Shown here piece by piece: positions 24,894 through 34,400 of a stretch of 64,000 nucleotides of DNA; positions within the stretch are counted from its first letter, which is position 1; every line of letters begins with the position of its first letter. The DNA lies in assembly GCF_030398385.1 (NCBI RefSeq), contig NZ_JAOAOQ010000007.1, positions 1 through 64,000 of the forward strand, written 5' to 3'. This DNA is from Aquibium sp. ELW1220. Lineage in GTDB: Bacteria > Pseudomonadota > Alphaproteobacteria > Rhizobiales > Rhizobiaceae. The translations under genes and the position numbers were made by a program. The notes beneath the pieces are model-generated. The model did no database searches and had not been told where the DNA came from. It saw only the letters and a list, made by a program, of their open reading frames with translations.

Positions 24894-26098
24894 TGGCCGA
24901 TCGCCGTCACCGGGTCGACCCGCGATGCCGCGCGTGCCGGCAGGATCGCCGCGAGCGTCGCGCTGACGACGGTCAGCAGAATGGCCACGCCGTAGGCGCC
25001 CTGGGCGATGTCGATCGGCAGATTGCCCGGCTGGAATGCGTCGCGGGAGGGGAAGGCGAGAAGCACCGCGTAACCGACGCCGGCCCCGAAAAGTCCGCCG
25101 GCCAGTCCGATCATCGCTCCCTGCATCACGAACACGAAGACGACGAAGGACCGCGGCGCACCCATCGCGCGCATGATCCCGATCTCCGGCCTGCGGCGGT
25201 AAGTGGACAGCAGGAGCGCGGAGGCGACGCCGATGACGATCGTGATCAGCGCGAAGGACTTGAGCATGAGACCTGTCTGCGCCTGCGCCTCGAGCGCGTC
25301 CAGCAACTGGGCGGCGTTCTCCGTCCAGGACGTCGCCGGCAGGCCGGTGATCGCCTCGATGCGCCTGGCGGTCGCATCGGCGGCGTAGAGGTCCGTCAGC
25401 TTGATCTCGATCTTCGAGATGCCTTGCGGCATCGCATAGAGTGTCCGTGCGGTGGCGAGGCTGACATAGGCCTGGCGACGGTCCGGTCCGCCCGAACCGA
25501 TCTCGTAGATGCCCGTGACGACCAGGGACTGGTCGATGCCGGTGTCGGCCAGGAGCCGGACCGACTGGCCTAGGCGCAGGTTCATGTCCTGCGCCAGCCT
25601 CTTGCCGATCAGAATCTTCCCGGCCCCCAGTTCGACGCTTCCCTCGACGAGGTAGCTCGCCAGGTCGATGATGGCGGAGACCTTGGACGGCTCGACCCCG
25701 GTAACGCTGACCTGCGCCGTCTGCGCGCCGCGCCTGAGCACTCCGCCACCGGTGATCTGCTGCGAGACCGCGGTAACGCCGTCCAGCCGTTCGATCACGG
25801 GGAGGAAGGCGTCGGTGCTGGTCAGTCGTGCCTCCCGCGAGGAGTCCTTCTCCCGCACGAGCATGACGATGCCTTTTGCGTCGTGCAGCAGGAGGTCGGG
25901 ATCGCGGGCCTCCGCTTCGATCGTCACGTGGGAGAGGTCGCCTGCCGTGCGCGACAGGATGAATTCGGCCAGACCGCCGATCAGCGCGCTCATGAAGATG
26001 AAGATGAACACGCCGACCGCCACGCCGAACACCAGCAGAAAGGTCTGCGCCTTGCTCGCCGTCAGGTAGCGGGTGGATATCTTGAGCGCGTAGAGCAT
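24890..26098 (-). CDS. ABC transporter permease, FtsX/MacB-like
   Basis: A 402-residue permease with one N-terminal membrane segment (TFLLVFGVAVGVFIFIFMSALIGG), a large periplasmic domain (about residues 45-270) and three C-terminal segments (MLKSFALITIVIGVASALLLS, FVVFVFVMQGAMIGLAGGLFG, VAILLTVVSATLAAILPARAAS). This is the MacB/LolC layout. The LARRAEIGIMRAMGA-like element is STYRRRPEIGIMRAMGA. ATG 26098 lies 2 bases after the HlyD gene stop. With the ATPase it forms a mechanotransmission exporter; cargo is unknown. Confidence 0.87.
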   Translation of the reverse strand: MLYALKISTRYLTASKAQTFLLVFGVAVGVFIFIFMSALIGGLAEFILSRTAGDLSHVTIEAEARDPDLLLHDAKGIVMLVREKDSSREARLTSTDAFLPVIERLDGVTAVSQQITGGGVLRRGAQTAQVSVTGVEPSKVSAIIDLASYLVEGSVELGAGKILIGKRLAQDMNLRLGQSVRLLADTGIDQSLVVTGIYEIGSGGPDRRQAYVSLATARTLYAMPQGISKIEIKLTDLYAADATARRIEAITGLPATSWTENAAQLLDALEAQAQTGLMLKSFALITIVIGVASALLLSTYRRRPEIGIMRAMGAPRSFVVFVFVMQGAMIGLAGGLFGAGVGYAVLLAFPSRDAFQPGNLPIDIAQGAYGVAILLTVVSATLAAILPARAASRVDPVTAIGQ

Positions 26099-26100
26099 GG

Positions 26101-27306
26101 CTAGCGGTCCGCCACTTTCACCGCCTGGCCATCGACGAGGTCGGCCGCGTCGACGATGAGCACGTCGCCCGGACGCAAGCCGTCCGTCACGATCAGGCGG
26201 TCCGCCGGCCAGTCGATGATGCCGACGGGCGTGTGACGGGCCTGGCCTCCATCGAGCACGAAGACGGCCGGCCCGGTCACCGACCTGTCGATCGAGCTGC
26301 GGGGCGCGGACAGCGCGGCTTCCCGCCTGTCGACGACGATGTTGGCGGTCACGGTGAGGCCGACCGGCGCCTGCTGCGGCTCGCTGAAGGCGATCTTGAC
26401 CGCGAGCCCGCCCGTCGCGGCGTCGACGATGGGCGCGACGAAGCTGACGGCGCCCTGCAGGATGCGCGGATCGCCCGTCAGCTGCAGCAGGGCGGGCATG
26501 CCGGGCCTCACCTGGGTCGCATAGGATTCGTCGATGTCGGTCTCGACGACCAGCTCCCTGAGATCGGCCAGCGAGAAAAGCTGGGTCGAGAGGTCGACGA
26601 CCTGGCCCGGCTCCGCGCCGCGGGTGAGGATCGTCCCCGCCATCGGCGCCACGATGCTGTACCTCGTCAGCTGATACTGCGCCTGATCGACGACGGCGCG
26701 AAGCCTGTCGACCTCCTGATCCGCCGTTTCGACGGCCCGGCGAGCGTCGTCGAGCGTGACGCGGGAGATGGTCGAGGCGAGCGATTCCGCGCGCAGGAGT
26801 GCCTCGCGCGCCTGAAGCTGCGTGCCGAGCCCCTGATCCAGCGCCGCCTCGGCCTGGCGGACCGCCGCCTGCTGCGCCGTGTCGTCGAGGCGCGCGAGGA
26901 CGGCACCTTGCTCGACGAGATCGCCTTCCTCGGCCAGGGGAGCGACGAGCGTGCCGGCGACGTTGGACTTGACGTCGACCGAATGAAGGGCGGCGATCCT
27001 GCCGTTGACCGCGAGCACGCGCGTCACCGGCTCGGCGGACACGACCTCGACGATGACGGTCGGGATGCCGGCCGACCAGGGTTGGGCAAGGAACAGCCAG
27101 CCGCCTCCGGCGGCGGCGGCGACGAGCCCCAGCCACCACGCCCGGCGTCGCCATGCCGATGGCCTGGCATGCGACGGGGGAGCGGCAGGCGGGGAAACCA
27201 GCGCATAGGTCTTCGGGCGAACCAGGGCGTTTGCGGCACTTTCCGACGAAACGTCGCCCTCATCCCCGGCTTGCGCGGTCAACTCGATCTGGCGGTTCTT
27301 CGGCAT
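26101..27306 (-). CDS. HlyD/MacA-type membrane-fusion (periplasmic adaptor) protein
   Basis: A 401-residue adaptor. A cytoplasmic N-terminal tail of about 60 residues precedes one membrane segment (WWLGLVAAAAGGGWLFLAQ). A lipoyl-like half-motif (VKSNVAGTLVAPLAEEGDLVEQGAVL), a coiled-coil hairpin (about 150-220), the second half-motif (SIVAPMAGTILTRGAEPGQVV) and beta-barrel domains follow. This is the MacA/HlyD plan. I start at ATG 27306 because AGAAGG precedes it; an in-frame upstream start at 27405 is possible. First gene of the exporter operon. Confidence 0.85.
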   Translation of the reverse strand: MPKNRQIELTAQAGDEGDVSSESAANALVRPKTYALVSPPAAPPSHARPSAWRRRAWWLGLVAAAAGGGWLFLAQPWSAGIPTVIVEVVSAEPVTRVLAVNGRIAALHSVDVKSNVAGTLVAPLAEEGDLVEQGAVLARLDDTAQQAAVRQAEAALDQGLGTQLQAREALLRAESLASTISRVTLDDARRAVETADQEVDRLRAVVDQAQYQLTRYSIVAPMAGTILTRGAEPGQVVDLSTQLFSLADLRELVVETDIDESYATQVRPGMPALLQLTGDPRILQGAVSFVAPIVDAATGGLAVKIAFSEPQQAPVGLTVTANIVVDRREAALSAPRSSIDRSVTGPAVFVLDGGQARHTPVGIIDWPADRLIVTDGLRPGDVLIVDAADLVDGQAVKVADR

Positions 27307-27778
27307 GCATGAGCGGCCTTCTCTGGACGACGGGCTTGGCGCGTTCGTCTCCACGCGTGATGCCACCTTGTCCTTGGCGCCGATCGGGGGGCGGCGCCTT
27401 GACATACATCATTCCGCAAACGGGCGTGCCAGCGGGCAAGAGACATCGTCTTCGGAGGGAGCCTCCGCAGATGTGGCCGCCGGCCCACGCCGATTGTTTC
27501 AGTTGTATCGCAGGCGCTCCTGTAATCAGGCGGCGAAACCACCATATATAGACAGGCGGCAGTCGAAACCTGGCCGCAGATACAAATCCTTCGACGGAAC
27601 GGGCATCGTGGACCGGCACGCGCATACGACGCGGCGCTGGCGTCGCCCGCTCCGCGTCCGCACCTGCTTTCGGAAGAACGCTGACGCGACCCTACGCCAC
27701 CAGCCAGCAGAAACGCTGCCGGGTCCGCGACCGAATCCGGTTCAGCAGGCGAACCCGTCTCCACAGAGGAATACCGTC
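27307..27778. other. Intergenic region between exporter operon and DUF1488 gene
   Basis: A 472-base divergent region. I see no convincing gene. TTGACA (27399-27404) and a TATATA element near 27545 are isolated promoter-like words without proper partners. Confidence 0.45.
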
Positions 27779-28033
27779 ATGGCGCTTGCCTTTCCGAACC
27801 ACAGCCGCAGCTACGACGACGTCCGGCATCGGGTCCGCTTCGTCGGCCACGACGGCATGATCGAGGTGCCGTTCTTCGTCGAGACCGACGCGCTTCCGCC
27901 CGCGACCGGCGGCGAAGCCGGCTTCCTTGCCGCCTTCGACGCTGCGCGCACGACGATCCACGACGTCGCGCGCGAACTCTACGGAAGCGCCCGCCGGACG
28001 ATGTACGTTCTGACGGCGGCCGATTTCCGGTGA
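27779..28033 (+). CDS. DUF1488 protein
   Basis: An 84-residue protein with the DUF1488 pattern MALAFPNHSRSYDDVRHRVRFVGHDG, later FLAAFDAARTTIHDVARELY and a C-terminal YVLTAADF. These small acidic proteins are widespread in Hyphomicrobiales and of unknown function. ATG 27779 follows AGAGGAAT. It stands alone, 128 bases before the next small gene. Confidence 0.78.
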   Translation: MALAFPNHSRSYDDVRHRVRFVGHDGMIEVPFFVETDALPPATGGEAGFLAAFDAARTTIHDVARELYGSARRTMYVLTAADFR

Positions 28034-28101
28034 ATCGCCGTCCTGCGCGCCTGCAGCGAGGCGACCTGCTGGCCGTTTCGCCGACGATTTCTCGCGGCAA
28101 C

Positions 28102-28126
28102 GGAACGATGACGGCGCTCAGGCGCT
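28102..28126 (+). promoter_or_regulatory. Possible EcfG-type promoter, imperfect
   Basis: GGAAC (28102-28106), 16 bases, CGCT (28123-28126) differs by one base from the EcfG consensus CGTT. A start near 28133 would give a 29-base leader to the hypothetical gene at 28162. Confidence 0.3.
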
Positions 28127-28161
28127 TCGTCACTGTGTAACCCAACGGAAGGAACGCTCAC

Positions 28162-28467
28162 ATGCAGTATCTCGGTGTCCTTCGGGGGGCAGGCGACCTG
28201 AAATGCGAGGACGAGATCCTTGCACGCGCGGATTATGACTTCGAAGGCTTCCTGACCAAGCCGGGCGGCGTGACCGGCGGCGGCGAATTGCGCATGCCGC
28301 CGGAGGCGCTGCGGCTGGTGTTCGGTCGCGTGGACCTCCATCTCCTCACCGACGACGGAAGGCGCCTGCGGCTGCGCTTCTCCGAGAAGCAGTTGCCCCC
28401 GGCGAGCAGTTCCGCCCATGTCGACGTCACCGGCGACCTGCCGACGCCGTCCGAGTGGCGCCACTGA
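28162..28467 (+). CDS. Conserved hypothetical protein
   Basis: A 101-residue soluble protein, MQYLGVLRGAGDLKCEDE then DYDFEGFLTKPGGVTGGGELRM and a beta-rich second half VDLHLLTDDGRRLRLRFSEK. It has no signal peptide. I do not recognise the family; similar short proteins occur near stress genes in rhizobia. GGAAGGAA precedes ATG 28162. It ends 24 bases before ndvB and may be expressed with it or as a stress gene. Confidence 0.68.
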   Translation: MQYLGVLRGAGDLKCEDEILARADYDFEGFLTKPGGVTGGGELRMPPEALRLVFGRVDLHLLTDDGRRLRLRFSEKQLPPASSSAHVDVTGDLPTPSEWRH

Positions 28468-28491
28468 CGGCGCCATGATCGCCGGGGCGGA

Positions 28492-31400
28492 GTGACCCTC
28501 CACCTCGCACCCGGCCCAGGCCTCCACCTCACGAGGCCTCCAGACAATCCGCCGGTTCCGGCGCAGTCGCATCGGCTGGAAAGGCACGCTTTGACAATTG
28601 TCCATCGCCTCCTGGGGCTTCGCTTCTCGTCACCGCCGTGGAACGACGGAGCGCCGGTGAGGGAGGAACTCTTCAGCGAGGAACGCCTCGAACAGCACGC
28701 CGAAAGCCTGGCCGTCGCGCAGTCGGTGACCGACAGGCCGCCGGCCGTCCTGTCCCTGCACACGAGGCTCGACGACAATGCTGCGGTCCTGCTCGCGGCC
28801 TACAGGGCGACCGCGACCGAGCTGGAAAGCGGCAGGGGGGTGGTTCCCGCGGCCGAGTGGCTGCTGGACAACTATCACCTGGTCGAAGAGCAGATCCGCG
28901 AGATCAGGGACGATCTTCCCGTGGGCTACTATCGGCAGCTGCCGAAGCTCGCCGACGGACCGCTGGCGGGTTATCCGAGGGTGCTCGGGATCGCATGGGC
29001 CTTCGTCGCACACACCGACAGCCTGTTCGAGCGCGAGAAGCTGCGGAAGTTCCTCGTTGCCTACCAGCGGGTTCAGCCGCTGACCATCGGCGAGCTGTGG
29101 GCGGTGGCGATCACGCTGCGCATCGTCCTCGTCGAGAACCTGCGCCGGCTCGCCGACCAGATGACGGTGGGCCGGGCGGACCGCGCGGATGCGGCGGCCC
29201 TGTCGGATCAGCTTCTCCTGTCGGGTTCCGGCAAGACCGCGCTCGACACCGACATCGCCTCGCGTTCGCCCGAAGCGCTGTCGGAAGTCTTTGCCGCGCA
29301 TCTGGCCAAGCAGTTGAGGAACCAGGATCCGGCGACGACGCCCGCGCTCGGCTGGCTCGAAGAGCGTCTGGCGCTTCAGGGCGTGTCGGTCGAGGACGTC
29401 GTGCAGCACGCCCAGCAGAGGCAGGGCGCGTCCAACGTCACGGTGCGCAACATCGTCACCTCCATGCGGCTCATCTCCGACATCGACTGGGCGGAGATGT
29501 TCGAGAGCGTCAGCCTCGTCGATGTGCGGCTGCGCGCGCACAGCGCCTTCGCCGACATGGATTTCCCCACGCGGGACCTCTACCGCAAGGCGATCGAGCA
29601 ACTGGCGCGGGGCTCGGCCTTGTCGGAGCTCGAGATCGCGGACCAAGCGCTCGACGCCGCGCGCCGGACTGAGGCCGAGGCGGGCCGCGCGGTTGACGCC
29701 GGACCCGCCGGCGATCCCGGCTTCCACCTGATCGCCCGTGGCCGCCCGGCCCTCGAGCGGGCGATCGGGTTCAAGGCGCCCGCCCGGCTGCGGATCAGCC
29801 GCTTCAACACGCGCCTCGGCATCGGCGGCTATATCGGGTCGATCCTGTTCGTCACGGCGCTGCTGCTCGCGGTCGCGCTGTGGCTGCTGTCGCGCTCCGG
29901 CCTCGACGGCCTCTGGCTGCTCTTCGCGGCGCTGGTCGGCTTCCTGCCAGCGACCGAGGTGGCGACCACCCTCGTCAACCGTGCAATGACCTGGAGCTTC
30001 GGCGCCACGATCCTTCCGGGGCTCGCGCTCAAGCACGGCGTTCCGCCGTCGCTGCGCACCCTGGTCGCCGTTCCGACGCTCCTCACCAGCGAAGCCGACC
30101 TCCTGGAGCAGGTGGAGCGCCTCGAAGTGCATCACCTGTCCGGCGTAGGCGGCGACCTGGCCTTCGCTCTCCTCACCGACGGTATGGATGCGGATCGCCA
30201 GGAGACGGAGGGCGATGCCCGCCTCCTCGCCATTGCCGCCGAGGCGATCGCCCGCCTCAACGGTCGCCACGAGCCGCTTGCGGGCGGAGACCGCTTCTTC
30301 CTCCTGCACCGACGCCGCGTCTTCAACCCGGCCGAAGGCAAATGGATGGGGTGGGAACGCAAGCGCGGCAAGCTGCACGAGCTCAACCGGCTGCTGCGCG
30401 GTGCGGCCGAAACCACCTTCCTGCCGGTCGGCGGGAGCCCGCCGCAGCTGCCGGCCGATGTGCGCTACGTCATCACCCTCGACGCCGACACGCGCCTGCC
30501 GCGCGATGCCGCGCACCGCCTGATCGGCAAGATGGCGCATCCGCTCAACCGCCCGCGCTTCAGCGATGAACAACAGCGCGTGGTCGACGGCTACGGCATC
30601 CTGCAGCCGCGCGTGACGCCCTCGCTTCCCGTCGGCCGGGAAGGCTCCATCTTCCAGCGCGTCTTCTCAGCCCCGGGCGGCATCGATCCCTACGCGGCCG
30701 CTGCGTCGGACGTGTACCAGGACCTGTTCGGCGAGGGCACCTACACCGGCAAGGGCATCTACGACGTCGACGCCTTCGAAGCTTCGCTGTCGGGGCGCGT
30801 GCCCGAGAACGCCATGCTCAGCCACGATCTCTTCGAGGGCGTCTTCGCCCGCGCCGGCCTCGCGTCCGACGTCGAGGTCATCGAGGAGTTCCCCTCCCGC
30901 TACGACGTCGCCGCCAAGCGCCAGCACCGCTGGACGCGTGGCGACTGGCAACTTCTGCCTTGGGTGGCGGCGCGACGCGGCGGTACGTCGGCTCTGCCCT
31001 CCATCGGCCGGGGCAAGATGCTGGACAACCTGCGGCGATCACTGCTGGCGCCATCCACGCTCCTGGCCCTCGTGCTCACCTGGGTGATGCCACTGCCGGC
31101 TGCGGTGGCCGGAACCCTGCTCGTTCTCGCTGCCATCGCGACGCCGGCCTTCCTGCCGATCCTCTTCACCGCCGTGCCGCGCCGCACCGGCATCCATCTG
31201 CGCCACCACGCGGCGACGCTTGCCGCGGACCTCAGGCTCGCTGCCGCGCAGAGCGCCCTGTCCATCGTCTTCCTGCCGGACCATGCCTGGCGGATGGGCG
31301 ATGCCATCGTCAGGACGCTGACCCGGATCTACGTCACGCGCGGCCACCTGCTGGAATGGACCACGGCCGCGCAGTCGAAGGAGAGCCCGCGGCTCGATCT

Positions 31401-34400
31401 CGCCGGCTTCTACCGCCGCATGGCCTCCGGCACGCTGCTCGGTCTGGCGGCGACCGTCGGTGCCGCGCTGGTCGCGCCGTCGTCCTGGCTGCTGGTCCTG
31501 CCCTTCGCGGTGGCATGGCTTGCCGCGCCGGCGCTCGCGCTCTGGACGAGCCGGTCACCTGAGGCGGGTACGCGGCTTTCGGCCACCGATCCGGATGCGC
31601 GCGACCTGCGCCTGATCGCCCGCAGCACCTGGCGCTTCTTCGAGACCTTCGTGACGCCCGAAGACAACATGCTGCCCCCGGACAACTTCCAGGAGGATCC
31701 GAAGCCGGTCGTGGCCCACCGGACCTCGCCCACCAACATCGGGCTCTATCTCATCTCCACCGTCGCCGCGCGGGACTTCGGCTGGGCCGGAACGGCCGAG
31801 ACGGTCGAGCGGCTGGAAGCCACGTTTGCCACCTTGCGCAGGCTGCCGCGGCACAAGGGGCATTTCTTCAACTGGTACGCGACGCAGGACCTGCGGGTCC
31901 TCGAACCCGCCTACGTCTCGTCGGTCGACAGCGGCAATCTCGCCGGCCACCTCATCGTGCTTTCCAACGCCTGCGAGGCGTGGATTGGAAGGCCGGTCGC
32001 GCCGAACGCCCGTCTGGGCATGGCAGACGCCGTCCTCATGGCGCGTCGATCGCTCGACGTGGAGCCGGGGCACCGTGCCGCTCTCCTCTCGGGGACGTTC
32101 GACGAGATCGAGGCGCTGATCGCCGGTCCGCAGACGCTCGAGGCCCTGTCACCCGTCCTGTCGCGTCTCGCCGACAAGGCCGCCGCCACGGCGCGGGCCC
32201 TCGTTTCGACCGAAGCGGAGGACGACGCGACAGACATCCTCTTCTGGATCGACACCTTCAAGACGACCATCGCCGCACATGGTCGCGACCGGCTCGCCGG
32301 CGACGAGCTCGACGTCCGGCTGGAGCGGCTTGCCGGCCATGCCCGCGAGATGGCGATGGCGATGGATTTCGCCTTCCTGCTCGATCCGGAGCGCAAGCTG
32401 CTGTCGATCGGCTACTCGCTTGCCGACGACAGCCTCGACCCGAGCTGCTACGACCTGCTCGCCTCGGAAGCGCGGCTGGCCAGCCTCTTCGCCATCGCCA
32501 AGGGCGACGTGGAGACCCGGCACTGGTTCCGCCTCGGCCGCGCCGCGACGCCGCTCGCCAACGCCTCGGCGCTGATCTCGTGGTCCGGCTCGATGTTCGA
32601 ATACCTGATGCCGTCGCTCGTCCTGCGCGCCCCCGCCGGCAGCCTGCTCGAACAGACCAACCGCCTCGTGGTGCAGCGCCAGCAGTCCTATGCCCGCTCG
32701 CTCGGCATTCCCTGGGGGATATCCGAATCGGCCTACAACGCCCGCGACATGGAGCTGACCTACCAGTACTCCAACTTCGGCGTTCCGGGCCTCGGCCTGA
32801 AGCGCGGCCTGTCGCAGAACGCGGTGATCGCGCCCTATGCGACAGGGCTCGCCACCATGGTCGACCCCCACGGCGCGCGCGAGAACTATGCCCGCATGGC
32901 GAAAATGGGTGCCGGCGGCCGCTACGGCTTCTACGAAGCGCTCGACTTCACGCGGTCGCGGCTTCCCGAGAACAGGGACGTCGCCGTGGTCCGCACCTCC
33001 ATGGCCCACCACCAGGGCATGACCATCGTCGCCATCGCCAACACGCTGCACGAGGGCGAGATGCGCGCCCGGTTCCATCGCGAGCCGATCATCCAGGCCT
33101 GTGAACTGCTGTTGCAGGAGCGCATGCCGCGCGACGTGGTGACCGGCCATCCGAAGGCCGAGGAGGTCAGGGTCTCGCCGGCCACCGCCGATGTGGAAGC
33201 ACCCGCGTCGCGCTGCGTCACCGCCGCCACCGCAGGACCGCCGGTGACCCACCTCCTGTCCAACGGCCGCTATGCTCTGATGCTGACGGCCGCCGGCGCG
33301 GGCTACAGCCGCTGGCGCGATATCGCCGTGACGCGCTGGCGCGAGGATCCCACCCGCGACGACTGGGGCTCCTACGTGTTCCTGCGCGATCTCCAGAGCG
33401 GCGATGTCTGGTCGGCCGGGTCCCAGCCGCTGTGCGCCGAAGGCGAGACGCGCGAAGTCGTCTTCGACGAGGACCATGCCCGGTTCATCCGCCGCGGCGG
33501 CGCCTTGACGACCACCATGGAGGTCCTCGTCTCCGGTGAGGACGACTGCGAGGTCCGCCGCGTCTCCCTGAGCAATGGCGGGCGCCGCGCGCGCGACGTC
33601 GAGATCTCGTCCTATGCCGAGATCGTCCTGGCGCCGCCGGCCTCCGACATGGCGCACCCGGCCTTCTCCAAGATGTTCGTGCAAACCGAGCATGTCGCGG
33701 AGTTCGGGGCGCTCGTCGCCCGGCGTCGCCCGCGCTCCGAGGCAGAGCCGCAGGTATGGGCGGCCCATCTCGCCGTCGTCGAAGGCGAGGTCGTCGCCGA
33801 TCCGCAATACGAGACCGACCGCGCCCGCTTCATCGGGCGCGGCCGCTCGATCCACTCGGCCCAGGCGATGGCGGCACCCGGAGCGCTGTCGAATACGGTC
33901 GGCACCGTTCTCGATCCCATCTTCGCGCTGCGCCAGACCGTGCGGATCGCGCCCGGAAAGGTCGCGCGCATCGCCTACTGGACCATCGTCGCGTCGTCGC
34001 GGGCCGAACTGATGGACCTGATGGACAAGCACCACGACCGCAGCGCCTTCGAGCGCGCGCGGACGCTGGCGTGGACGCAGGGGCAGGTCCAGCTGCGCCA
34101 TCTCGACGTCGACGCCGCCGAGGCGGCGGACTTCCAGCGGCTTGCTGCGCCGATCCTCTACGCCGACGCACGCCACCGCTCCCCCGCCGAAGCGATCCTG
34201 CGCGGCGCCGGCTCGCAGTCCGGCATCTGGCATCTCGGCATCTCGGGCGACCTGCCGATCGTCCTGCTCGACATCGACGACCCGCAGGACATGGCGCAGG
34301 TGCGGCAGTTGCTGCGCGCGCACGAGTACTGGCGGATGAAGAGCCTCGCCGTCGACCTGGTGATCGTCAACCAGCGCTCGTCCTCCTACACGCAGGACCT

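Noticed and set aside
27596-27620. GGAAC at 27596 as an EcfG promoter for the DUF1488 gene
   Set aside because: The -10 position reads CACG at 16 bases and ACGC at 17, far from CGTT.
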